In this document: positions 15,074-23,025 of the stretch, piece after piece
Layout of the letters: each line of letters begins with the position of its first letter
How positions within the stretch are numbered: position 1 is the stretch's first letter
Assembly: GCA_964413425.1 (NCBI GenBank)
Contig: CAYPST010000062.1
Location: 1-23,025 of the forward strand
Length of the DNA: 23,025 bases
Reading direction: 5' to 3'
Source of the DNA: DATFLS01 sp964413425
GTDB lineage: Bacteria > Fidelibacterota > JAANXI01
The notes under the pieces: model-generated
The model's database searches: none
Seen by the model: only the letters and a program-made list of their open reading frames with translations
Told to the model about the DNA's origin: nothing
Translations under genes and position numbers: made by a program

Positions 15074-15260
15074 CAATTCAAGTTAAATAGTTGTTACCAC
15101 TATGAATGATCTTTGTCATTGTATTAACGCTATCGGTTAATACATAATAAGGGAACCACTTATAAAAAGTCAATAATACCTTCGATCAACCTGGATTACT
15201 CATAACCCTTGCTGGCACGCGAGGGATCTACATCTGTAACATTATAAATAACAATGGTTT

Positions 15261-15491
15261 GTAGAGACATTCCATAGAAGGTGTGTGAGAATGCCAAGTC
15301 GATGAAACAAATTGTCATTCTGATCCCGGCAGGCCGGGAGAAGAATCCCCTGGGATGATGCTTCCAACTGGCTAAAACACTTGAATAACAGGGGATAGCG
15401 GAAAAAAGAGGAGATCCTTCGACTCCGCTCAGGATGACATATTCTCTGCTTGATTTCTTGTTTTCACACAGCCTCCATGGAACGTCTCTAC
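15261..15491. mobile_element. MITE-like element with nested terminal inverted repeats
   Basis: A 231-bp non-coding element. Outer ends: GTAGAGACATTCCATAGAAG (15261-15280) and, on the other strand from 15491, GTAGAGACGTTCCATGGAGG, an imperfect inverted repeat of about 30 bp that also includes GTGTGTGA. Nested inside, TGTCATTCTGA...GAAGAATCCCC (15313-15351) and GAGATCCTTCGACTCCGCTC followed by AGGATGACA (15411-15439) form a second inverted pair. The inner motif (GAAG.ATC next to CATTCTGA) resembles a short repeat common in many bacterial genomes. No transposase is present, so it would move in trans. A short relative is at 2612-2643, showing the family is present on both sides of the island edge. 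Confidence 0.7.
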
Positions 15492-16476
15492 TGAAAAATT
15501 TTTTACATGAGAATCATCACTGCAAGGTGCACATAAGATATTGTTGTATATTTAGTTGCATAATATCCTGTATCTATTTTATGAATAATCCAGGTTAAAT
15601 ATATGCTATTTCACCTTTGTATTAGCAAATATACTGGCTAATATTAATAACCAAAATACGAGGTGTCTGCTATTCATTAAATGGATCTAAATACTTAATA
15701 TGCTATCATCTTATGACCAAAAGTTAGAATGACCTTGCCTTTATCCAGCACATCAAAGTAGTGTATCGCTAATCTTTAAGACTTTATTGCAAGCTTCACA
15801 ACATACAAAAGTAAAAATCGGAAATAATTATTTAATGTTTTTCCATTACAAAGATATTTGATTACCCTATAAAATTTTTTATGGTCAATTTGTGTCCTTT
15901 TCAATCTGTAAGAAGGGTTGGTTGAATCTGGTGCATATCTACTGCCAACCTTCAGGGGGAGTTTTCAGTTTGGGTGGTTCGCAACATCAATACTATGAAG
16001 ATTAATAATACTATAACTACATTCTTCACACTGTTCACAGGGGGTATGATAATTTGATTCCTTCAATTTTCAATTACTCCATGCGCGTAATCTACACTAC
16101 CTATAAATCATCTATGAAGAGTGGGACCTTTGTATTCCGTTTGGAAATTGAAATTATCGGGAGCTAAAACAACGAGAGTTTTTTTGAGAATATGAATTAA
16201 ATCTGAAGAGCGCTATGCTGATAAACTACTATAATTTCAGATCAAGAAGAGTTATACCAGAACTTCAAATGACTGGAACCAGAGTTTCTCTAAATGATCA
16301 GGTTCAAGGACCATACGACATATCAACAAAATTGTCAAAAAAACGTTCAGCTAATCTGTTGAATACTCCGATAGCATTGTTTCGCACAGTATCCAAAATT
16401 TATTATAATCGATTTTGCAGGGTAGTGCAATGTCTTTCTACGGCTTTATCTACAGTTAGTTGCTAATCATTATATG

Positions 16477-16504
16477 TTAAATTAACGTAATTTTAACCTA
16501 TAAT
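16477..16504 (+). promoter_or_regulatory. Possible promoter of the receptor operon
   Basis: TTAAAT (16477-16482) and TATAAT (16499-16504) are separated by 16 bp, about 230 bp upstream of the receptor start. The -10 is consensus, the -35 weak, and the surrounding DNA is AT-rich, so chance is likely. If used, the transcript would carry the hairpin at 16621-16674 in its leader. Confidence 0.28.
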
Positions 16505-16620
16505 AACTTTTTATATTTCAAATATTTTATTATAGTAATTCTACAAAAATCCATCTAAAATTGATGCCGGTCCGAAAAGGGTAGCAATATGCATCGAAAG
16601 TAAAAATTACGATAATAAAA

Positions 16621-16674
16621 GAGAACTGGTGATATGCAAAACACCTCCTCCTCTAAAATATATCACCAGTTCTC
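16621..16674 (+). promoter_or_regulatory. Leader hairpin with anti-Shine-Dalgarno-like loop
   Basis: Perfect 15-bp arms GAGAACTGGTGATAT (16621-16635) and ATATCACCAGTTCTC (16660-16674) enclose a 24-base loop containing CACCTCCTCCTCT. The loop resembles the CACCTCC of the 16S rRNA 3' end and can pair with the AGGAG before the receptor ATG (16724-16728), about 70 bases downstream. No T-run follows, so it is not a standard terminator. It may instead be a DNA operator palindrome. The perfect pairing is seen; the regulatory role is inferred. Confidence 0.55.
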
Positions 16675-16736
16675 GGTCTTATGCATTCATGGCGAAAAAA
16701 TATACTGGAATCAGGAAATAAAAAAGGAGATATGTC

Positions 16737-19700
16737 ATGAAACGGTGGTTCTCGTACGTACAAACTTTTGGAGTATGGGTCACATTAATACTATTACCCA
16801 TAGCAATTGCATTCGGGCAGACTGGCAAAATTGCCGGGACGGTGAACGATACAGAGACAGGAGAGCCGTTACCTGGCGTTAATGTTGTGGTTGAGGGAAC
16901 AGAACTAGGGGCTGCAACTAATGCAAATGGTAATTATTTCATAATTAATGTTCGCCCTGGCACTTACACTGTATCTGCCTCAATGATCGGTTATGCGACT
17001 CTGAACAAGACAGGCGTGGAAGTGACAATCAATCATACAACGACAGTGGATTTTCAGCTGCAGACTGAAGCCATTGCCGGGGAAAGCGTGACTGTCGTGG
17101 CTGAACGGGAAGTAGTCAAGATGGACGAATCCTCTACTATATCGGTTTCCGGCACTCAGGAAATTGAGCAAACTCCTCTTGCAGAAAGTGTTGAGGATAT
17201 GATTAGTCTCTCTTCAGGTGTGGAGTTCAGAAATTTGATTAGTGAAGGGGGAGGCGTATATGATATAGAAGAGGGTAATGTACCGGGAATAAGGATTCGT
17301 GGGGGCTCTGCCGACCAGATTCAATTTGCTGTAGATGGATATTCCATGGTGAATAATCGTACAAATCGACCTATGCTGAATCTGGTGAATTTGAGTTCTG
17401 TTGTGAGTATGGAAGTTGTGAGCGGTGGATTTAATGCGGAATATGGGAATGTAAGAGCCGGAATGATTAATGTGGTCACTAAAGAGCCATCAGCCAACAA
17501 TTACTCTGCAAGANNNNNNNNNNGTGGAAACGTTGTGAAATGGCACAAGGTACGTTACTCTGCAAGAGTTGACTTCCAGTTCACTCCGGCAAGACAAAAG
17601 CATTCCGGACCATCATTTCTTGGACCGAATCATTATTTTACCAGGCCTTTCCTGGATCCCGAAGTAGCGTTTGAAGGAATCCAAAGCAGTGATTGGCCGG
17701 AAGACCTGAAAGAAGAATATGAAAATGTCGCGTTTCCAGGTTGGAACAACATTCCTCTGGTTAAAGATGGTAAGATGACTGCACAGGAAGCCCAGAATAT
17801 GTTCATTTATTCGCTGGCACTCACAGGCTCAGATTCACTTGGTCAAAAACCAAGACAATACGCTCATAAACCAGATTATAGAATTGATGGTACACTCGGT
17901 GGTCCTGTGCCATTTATTGGACGATACCTAGGCAATTTATCATTTCAGTTGTCACACAGAACCAACCGGGAATTATTTGGAGCACCGGTGCATGGGAAAA
18001 GAAATAGTCAGTATTTCTCCGAATATAACACCAATTTAAAGCTTGTCTCCAGGCCGACGGATAATATTAAACTGATCTTCGAAGGACTGTATAATTTTAC
18101 AGATACTGCGACAAATACAGGTAGCAATATCCCCGGTAAACTCACGGCACTTATGGATGGAATGGATCCACTCTATTCTCCAATTGCAAAGCAGCCAAAT
18201 AAGCATGGAGTGACGTATTATGGGGATGGTTTAAATCCATTTGATATCACCCACCAAATGCAAGGTGTTACTATCAAACAGGTGTTAAGTGAGAAGACAT
18301 TCCATGAACTCAAATTCACTCATAACTATAATGAACACAATAGTATCGCTCACAATGAGCCGGGTTTTGATGAAAGCACTTACAGAGCCCTGGAAGACAC
18401 AGTCTGGTTTGGTGAAGTGCCATTAGTGGCTGATATTCCATACGGTTATGATACCACCGGAACAACGCTTTTTGTTGAAGGGGAGGATGATTATACACTG
18501 AGTGTGACGACTCCACCTATTGATTTATCTTATGTGCATTCCTGGAATGCACAGTATGATATTACTAGTCAAATATTTCCCCGACATCAGATTAAGGCCG
18601 GCATTAAATTCAACTATGACGAGATGTATACCTACTTACAAAAAGGCACAGATCCGGAAGCCCAAAATTCTACAATCCAGGAGTGGGATGCGAATCCTGT
18701 ACGGGCATCTGCGTATATTCAGGATAAATTTGAATTTGAAGGTATGATTGCAAATTTCGGGCTGAGAGCAGATTATTCTGATCCACTAATCCAGTGGTAT
18801 AATATAGGATCTTACAGTAAGTATTTCAGCGTGAATTTTAAAGATCAACTCGATGAAGCAAAACAACTGGAAACAGAATCAAAACTGCGATTAAGTCCGC
18901 GAGTAGGAGTCTCCCATCCTGTAAGTGAAAACAGTAAATTTTATTTTAATTATGGACACTTTTATTCATTACCGCAATCATGGGATATGTATCGTCTGAA
19001 TAAGGGTGCTACTTCTGGGGGAATCCAGTACATAGGTAATCCGCTGCTTGAACCACCGAGAACCATAGCATATGAACTGGGCTGGGAACTGAGCTTCTGG
19101 GATCAGTTCCTATTCAGAGCTGCAGGATATTACCGTGATATTACAGATCAGGTTGTAGATGTCAGCTATACAAGCGCGGACGGAACCGTGAACTATAATA
19201 CTGCAGAAAATAAACAGTATTTTGACATCAGAGGCGTGGAACTGGAAATTCGGAAGCGTTTTGGCAGATGGATTACTGGCTGGATCAATTATAATTATGA
19301 AATTAGTTCCTGGGGTTCATACGGCAGACAAAACTATTTTCAGGATCCACGGGCGCAAAGAAGAGAAGGACTCTTCAATCCGAGTGAGCAGGAACCAAAG
19401 GCGAGACCATACGCCAGAGCAAATATTCAAATACGGACGCCACAAAATTGGGGGCCAGCGCTTGGCGAAGGATTTTATCCGTTAAGTGGTATTTCAGTGA
19501 ATTTCCTTTATCGATATAAATCTGGACGATACATCACATTTGATCCACTTGGCCGCGGCGATATTTTCGATAATCTGCAATGGAAAGGATATCACAATTT
19601 TGATGCACGATTTGGATATAATATTGATTTCCGCGGATCGCGTATACGTCTGTATGCGGATGTCCAGAATATTTTCAACATCAAGCACTTGTACCCAGGA

Positions 19701-19919
19701 TCATTTGCCGGACAAAAAGATAACGATGATTATCTGAAATCACTTCATCTGCCAATGTATGAAGATCCTGAATTTCAGGAACTTGGATTAACCCCAGGAA
19801 ATGACAAACCAGGTGATGTGCGGAGCGAGGATAAGCCATACATCGATATGCCAACATATGATCATCTCTGGTATTTGGATCAGCGATATGTCACTTTCGG
19901 AATGCTGTTTGAGTTTTAA
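16737..19919 (+). CDS. TonB-dependent receptor with N-terminal carboxypeptidase-regulatory domain
   Basis: An outer-membrane 22-strand barrel transporter or export channel of about 1060 residues, using TonB energy. Seen: signal peptide (1 to about 27, ending IAFGQ), a CarboxypepD_reg-like domain (about 29-115: IAGTVNDTETGEPLPGVNVVVEG, ATNANGNYFIINVRPGTYTV), a TonB-box-like ESVTVVAER, the plug (about 125-255: IRIRGGSADQIQFAVDGYSM, ISVVEVVSGGFNAEYGN-type segment, INVVTKE), then the barrel ending in aromatic YVTFGMLFEF. The ATG is preceded by AAGGAGATAT. The frame contains 10 N (17514-17523) near codon 260; sequence around it looks duplicated (see the gap entry). It is followed within 75 bp by the secreted FN3 protein. 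The substrate is unknown; this receptor type is typical of Calditrichaeota/Marinimicrobia-like bacteria. Confidence 0.9.
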   Translation: MKRWFSYVQTFGVWVTLILLPIAIAFGQTGKIAGTVNDTETGEPLPGVNVVVEGTELGAATNANGNYFIINVRPGTYTVSASMIGYATLNKTGVEVTINHTTTVDFQLQTEAIAGESVTVVAEREVVKMDESSTISVSGTQEIEQTPLAESVEDMISLSSGVEFRNLISEGGGVYDIEEGNVPGIRIRGGSADQIQFAVDGYSMVNNRTNRPMLNLVNLSSVVSMEVVSGGFNAEYGNVRAGMINVVTKEPSANNYSARXXXXGNVVKWHKVRYSARVDFQFTPARQKHSGPSFLGPNHYFTRPFLDPEVAFEGIQSSDWPEDLKEEYENVAFPGWNNIPLVKDGKMTAQEAQNMFIYSLALTGSDSLGQKPRQYAHKPDYRIDGTLGGPVPFIGRYLGNLSFQLSHRTNRELFGAPVHGKRNSQYFSEYNTNLKLVSRPTDNIKLIFEGLYNFTDTATNTGSNIPGKLTALMDGMDPLYSPIAKQPNKHGVTYYGDGLNPFDITHQMQGVTIKQVLSEKTFHELKFTHNYNEHNSIAHNEPGFDESTYRALEDTVWFGEVPLVADIPYGYDTTGTTLFVEGEDDYTLSVTTPPIDLSYVHSWNAQYDITSQIFPRHQIKAGIKFNYDEMYTYLQKGTDPEAQNSTIQEWDANPVRASAYIQDKFEFEGMIANFGLRADYSDPLIQWYNIGSYSKYFSVNFKDQLDEAKQLETESKLRLSPRVGVSHPVSENSKFYFNYGHFYSLPQSWDMYRLNKGATSGGIQYIGNPLLEPPRTIAYELGWELSFWDQFLFRAAGYYRDITDQVVDVSYTSADGTVNYNTAENKQYFDIRGVELEIRKRFGRWITGWINYNYEISSWGSYGRQNYFQDPRAQRREGLFNPSEQEPKARPYARANIQIRTPQNWGPALGEGFYPLSGISVNFLYRYKSGRYITFDPLGRGDIFDNLQWKGYHNFDARFGYNIDFRGSRIRLYADVQNIFNIKHLYPGSFAGQKDNDDYLKSLHLPMYEDPEFQELGLTPGNDKPGDVRSEDKPYIDMPTYDHLWYLDQRYVTFGMLFEF
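17514..17523. other. Assembly gap (10 N) inside the receptor gene
   Basis: Ten N of arbitrary length. The 13-mer TTACTCTGCAAGA occurs just before the gap (17501-17513) and again at 17555-17567. Removing 17514-17567 (54 bp, 18 codons) joins NNYSAR directly to VDFQFTPARQKHSGP, which reads like a normal family sequence. The gap and the 44 bases after it are therefore probably a scaffolding artefact. Confidence 0.85.
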
Positions 19920-19992
19920 CAAATTAAGCCCTTTTTCAGGGAATACGATTTAATACAATCAATATATGTAATGTGTGATTAGGAGAATAAAG

Positions 19993-22107
19993 ATGTTAAA
20001 GAAACTAGGCAAGTATTTCGTATTGCTGAGTATAACAATCGGGTTTATAGCAGGTTTGCATGCCAATGAGTATAAACGGATTGCTGTGGGAAACCTTGAT
20101 TTAAAAGTTGTTGATCATGCCGTTCACTTCGGTGTTTTAGGAGAAGGATGGGGTCAGCAGGCGTTTATTGCGTTTGATAATTTTACTCAACCTACCACAC
20201 AATCACGGGGCTGGCATGTCGGAGCCAAGGTGGTGGAAAATAGCGATACTGTGATTGTTACTGCCGGAGGAGGGCCTGCCGGCTTTAGTGAGGATTTCGA
20301 ACTTGAACGCAGTTATACTTTACCAATCCCAAATGAAGAGAGAGCAACAATAACCAGGTATTTCCGGGCAGATCATCCGGAAATTATGGTTGATGATGTT
20401 CCCCTCACGGCACTTGAATTTACTAATGACTTTGTGAACCGCCCGGATAAGACCGGACCTGCCGAGGTCATGGTTGAATCGAAAATCAGAACACCGGTTG
20501 GGATCACGGTTCACCAGAAAGCATACGGATTTGATGAACCTGAATATGACGATTTTGTTATCTTTGATTTAACATTCACTAATACAGGGAATATTGATCT
20601 GGATGAAGAAATTGAATACGACCGGACCCTGCATGATGTGTATTATTATCGTCAGATGAATCATGGGCGTCTCTGGTTTCAGAGGATGTGGCATAGTTAT
20701 TATGGACAATTCCCTAGTGATTCACTCCAAATCACCTACAGTTATCCATCCAGGCCTGGATCACATACTTTTGATATTTTAGGATTCTGGGGTCTTCCTG
20801 AGTCCGAAATTGGTGATTTAAATCACGTCTGGTCTATGGGGGAAGCCCTCCTGCATGTGGATGCTTCAACTGACGATCCCACACATGATCCCGGCCAGAT
20901 TCATATGACAGCGTTTCATCGATTTGATTATGCAAAGCGGTATACAGTTGACCCTGGTCCTCTTTATACCCTGATGTCAGAGGGCATTTGGCCGTTAGAG
21001 CAGGCTAGTGGTATTGAAATGTTCATTGAAGCAGATGGCATTTGGCCGGGAACTCACCACCAGGTTCCGCCGGACCAGATGAATAATATTTTACACATGG
21101 AAGATGTGAATTGGGGTTGGAACGAATATAACCAGTATTCAGTTGGCCCGTATGATTTAGAGCCCGGTGAATCATTTCGTGTAGTATATGCCGTTGTTTA
21201 CGGATGGATGGATCGTGAAAAAGCGTGGGATGTGGGACAAGCCTGGAAAGCCGGAAATGCAACATTTCCTGATATGACCAAACCACTTGCTCCACCACAT
21301 GACCGGGTTGTTGCCGCGGCCGAATGGTCTCCGATTGAAAATGACATTGCGAAAGATCTCTGGGTATATTCCGGAATCGATTCGCTTTTTAAGAATGCAT
21401 CCAGTGCAAAGTATATTGTAGACAATGATTATTCTGTCAGTGTTGCTCCTCGGGCTCCATCCGTCCAGGTCTTCAGCCGGCCCGATTTTATACGCGTTAC
21501 CTGGGGTGATGAATCTGAACAGGATCCTGGGTTTGCCGGTTATCGCGTATATCGATCGGTTGGTCAACCTGATCCAACTGTTCAGAAGCAGGAATTGGTT
21601 GGCGGCTGGGAACCGGTGTTCACCACCGAGGCTGCAAACCTGACGCATGAATTCCTGGACAGCACTACCGTTGAGCGCGGACAATCCTATTATTACTATG
21701 TCGCGGCATTTAATGACCAGGATCAGGAAAGCGGTAAATACCGTAATCGAACCATTGAACCGGCGAGCTTAACGAGACCTCCTAAAACACTTTCGGATGT
21801 TAAGGTCGTTCCAAATCCATTTCACCTGCGGGCCGGTGAAGAGCAGATTCAATTTGTGGGAGAGCCGAATAAAATCATGTTTCTCGATTTACCACCTGTA
21901 TGTACTATTCGGATTTATTCCGAAAGCGGTGATTTAGTTAAAACTATTGAACATACCGATGGTTCAGGAGATGAACCCTGGGGCGTTCTGGAGGAGGAAC
22001 ACTTGTCTACTCGTTCAGGCCAGCGGGTTGTTAGTGGTATCTATATTGCTTTGATAGAAACACCTGAGGGTGAATCAGGATACGTTAAATTCGTTGTTGT
22101 CAGATGA
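19993..22107 (+). CDS. Secreted protein with fibronectin III domain and FlgD-like type IX sorting tail
   Basis: A 704-residue exported protein. Seen: signal peptide (MLKKLGKYFVLLSITIGFIAGLHA, 1-24), a large domain of unknown fold rich in aromatic residues (about 25-480), a fibronectin type III domain (about 488-590: VTWGDESEQDPGFAGYRVYRS, YYYYVAAFNDQDQESG), and a C-terminal FlgD-like Ig fold (about 596-704: VKVVPNPF, TIRIYSESGDLVKTI, SGIYIALIETPEGESGYVKFVVVR) that serves as a type IX secretion signal in FCB bacteria. The ATG at 19993 is chosen over an upstream GTG because AGGAGAATAAAG lies just before it. It is the middle gene of the cassette, 73 bp after the receptor and 49 bp before the PorV-like gene. 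Probably a surface or secreted protein handled with the receptor; its ligand or enzyme activity is not known. Confidence 0.8.
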   Translation: MLKKLGKYFVLLSITIGFIAGLHANEYKRIAVGNLDLKVVDHAVHFGVLGEGWGQQAFIAFDNFTQPTTQSRGWHVGAKVVENSDTVIVTAGGGPAGFSEDFELERSYTLPIPNEERATITRYFRADHPEIMVDDVPLTALEFTNDFVNRPDKTGPAEVMVESKIRTPVGITVHQKAYGFDEPEYDDFVIFDLTFTNTGNIDLDEEIEYDRTLHDVYYYRQMNHGRLWFQRMWHSYYGQFPSDSLQITYSYPSRPGSHTFDILGFWGLPESEIGDLNHVWSMGEALLHVDASTDDPTHDPGQIHMTAFHRFDYAKRYTVDPGPLYTLMSEGIWPLEQASGIEMFIEADGIWPGTHHQVPPDQMNNILHMEDVNWGWNEYNQYSVGPYDLEPGESFRVVYAVVYGWMDREKAWDVGQAWKAGNATFPDMTKPLAPPHDRVVAAAEWSPIENDIAKDLWVYSGIDSLFKNASSAKYIVDNDYSVSVAPRAPSVQVFSRPDFIRVTWGDESEQDPGFAGYRVYRSVGQPDPTVQKQELVGGWEPVFTTEAANLTHEFLDSTTVERGQSYYYYVAAFNDQDQESGKYRNRTIEPASLTRPPKTLSDVKVVPNPFHLRAGEEQIQFVGEPNKIMFLDLPPVCTIRIYSESGDLVKTIEHTDGSGDEPWGVLEEEHLSTRSGQRVVSGIYIALIETPEGESGYVKFVVVR

Positions 22108-22156
22108 ACTATCTTCTCAAGATTACAAATACATTTTTTGAGAGAAAGGAAATATA

Positions 22157-23025
22157 ATGAAATTACTCAATCATAAATTTGCTCTTGGAATAATCATTTG
22201 CCTAATATCTGTTGGAGTAACAACGAAGAGTAATGCAGGTATTAAAAAAGTTGCTCAAACAGGATTTCAGTTTTTAAAAATTGATATGCATCCCAGGGCA
22301 GCTGCAATGGGAGGTGCCTTTACACTGGTCAGCCATGGAGCTGCATCAACTTTTTATAATCCAGGGGCACTTGGTAATATGAATTCCAGGGCTGAAGGAT
22401 TGGTAATGCGCAATAACTGGATTGCAGACATCGGTTACAGTGCTGGTGCGCTGGCGCTAAATCTTGAAAACTGGGGTGTGGTTGGGCTCAATGTAATTTC
22501 TGCAGATTATGGTGAAATTAACGGCTATCGTGTTGCGAATAATCAACAAGGATATGAGAGTACAGGTCAGGTTGATGTCGGTGCTTATGCTGTGGGATTA
22601 TCCTATGCACGGGCTTTCACAAACAAATTCTCATTCGGGTTGCAGGTAAAATATGCCTCACAGAACCTTGGCCAGAACACCATGAAAGACGGAAGTGTAG
22701 TTAAAAATGAGGAAAGCGGACTTGCATTTGATATGGGAACGGTATTCTATCCCGGGTTTACACCAACAATGAGGATAGGTATCAGCATTCGGAATTTCTC
22801 AGAGCAGTTTCAGTACTATGAAAATGAGTTCGAACTGCCCATCACCTTTCGGATTGGATTTGCTGTGGATGCCTTCGATTTTATCCCATGGAATAGTGCA
22901 AATAGCTCCTGGTTATTTTCAGTGGATGCGCTGCATCCAAGAGACTTCACAGAACGTGTTCATATAGGTACAGAGTATTGGTTCATGGATACAATTGCAT
23001 TGAGAGGTGGTTACAAAACTAATTA
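22157..23025 (+). CDS. PorV/PorQ-family outer-membrane protein (incomplete at window end)
   Basis: A signal peptide (MKLLNHKFALGIIICLISVGVTTKSNA), then the family start GFQFLKIDMHPRAAAMGGAFTLVSHGAASTFYNPGALGNM and alternating beta strands typical of a FadL-like barrel (WGVVGLNVISADYGEI, AYAVGLSYARAFTNKFSFGLQVKYASQNLG, GISIRNFSEQFQYYE, LHPRDFTERVHIGTEYWF, IALRGGYKTN). The frame is open at the window edge after 289 codons; family members are usually about 320-350, so most of it is present. The ATG follows AAAGGAAATATA. PorV is the outer-membrane shuttle of type IX secretion in Bacteroidetes. In related phyla, genes like this follow receptor and type-IX-sorted protein genes, as here, so it probably helps deliver or anchor the upstream secreted protein. 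Confidence 0.82.
   Translation, partial: MKLLNHKFALGIIICLISVGVTTKSNAGIKKVAQTGFQFLKIDMHPRAAAMGGAFTLVSHGAASTFYNPGALGNMNSRAEGLVMRNNWIADIGYSAGALALNLENWGVVGLNVISADYGEINGYRVANNQQGYESTGQVDVGAYAVGLSYARAFTNKFSFGLQVKYASQNLGQNTMKDGSVVKNEESGLAFDMGTVFYPGFTPTMRIGISIRNFSEQFQYYENEFELPITFRIGFAVDAFDFIPWNSANSSWLFSVDALHPRDFTERVHIGTEYWFMDTIALRGGYKTN

Larger units (their letters stand above)
15074..16736. other. Long AT-rich intergenic region upstream of the receptor operon
   Basis: About 1.66 kb without a convincing gene. It holds the MITE-like element at 15261-15491, a possible promoter at 16477-16504, and the leader hairpin at 16621-16674. A frame of 83 codons at 16215-16466 has no ribosome-binding site and no recognisable features. 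The stretch 15492-16470 shows nothing I can assign; it could hold decayed sequence or regulator binding sites. Confidence 0.5.

Noticed and set aside
16215..16466. 83-codon open frame upstream of the receptor
   Set aside because: No ribosome-binding site and an unremarkable translation; it fits chance in AT-rich DNA.
1..23025. CRISPR arrays, rRNA genes, complete insertion sequences or phage structural genes
   Set aside because: No regularly spaced repeats, no rRNA-like stretches, and no transposase or phage gene was seen on either strand.

Overview
The window looks like a draft-assembly contig (10 N at 17514-17523) from a bacterium of the FCB (Fibrobacteres-Chlorobi-Bacteroidetes) superphylum, perhaps Calditrichaeota- or Marinimicrobia-like. 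The right-hand third supports this: a carboxypeptidase-regulatory-domain TonB-dependent receptor, a secreted protein with a fibronectin III domain and a FlgD-like type IX sorting tail, and a PorV/PorQ-family protein. The lineage is inferred from gene families only. No rRNA or ribosomal protein gene is present to confirm it.

Positions 1-13200 are GC-rich and read as a metal-handling accessory region. On the minus strand lie an intact Cu(I) ATPase (copA) and its CsoR-type repressor, with a clear CsoR box upstream of csoR. Facing right is a row of mostly broken copper genes: a cupredoxin-like gene with an internal deletion, a small intact YHS protein, a truncated isoprenylcysteine-methyltransferase-like membrane protein, and a sigma-54 activator that has lost its N-terminus and carries a frameshift in a C7 run. 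Next, on the minus strand, is a second, intact P1B ATPase. It has an unusual CSC instead of CPC and a Zn/Cd-type DxG near its end, and it overlaps an ArsR-family repressor with the CmtR cysteine pattern. A pRiA4b ORF-3-like zinc-finger protein follows. Then comes a cytochrome c maturation remnant: ccmF with two stops and a frameshift, an intact ccmH-like gene, a frameshifted ccmI-like zinc-ribbon gene, and a membrane protein with an internal stop that reads directly into a YHS domain.

Positions 13183-13810 hold no recognisable gene. They do contain a 27-bp piece of a tRNA-Met gene (anticodon loop to T-loop), direct repeats and a strong bidirectional hairpin. This fits an attachment site at the edge of an integrated island, and base composition changes here. 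From 13811 to 16736 the DNA is AT-rich. It contains a membrane-tethered winged-helix regulator (minus strand), a 231-bp MITE-like element, and a leader with a 15-bp perfect hairpin whose loop resembles the anti-Shine-Dalgarno sequence, just before the TonB-dependent receptor.

Positions 16737-23025 hold a three-gene cassette on the plus strand: an outer-membrane receptor, a secreted FN3/type-IX-sorted protein, and a PorV-like barrel protein cut by the window end.

Working together: CsoR/CopA handle Cu(I), and the CmtR-like repressor with the second ATPase probably handle Cd, Pb or Zn. The copper-periplasm and cytochrome-maturation genes between and after them are mostly decayed, or damaged by assembly errors. 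The right-hand cassette is an outer-membrane uptake/export system that the neighbouring membrane-bound regulator may control.
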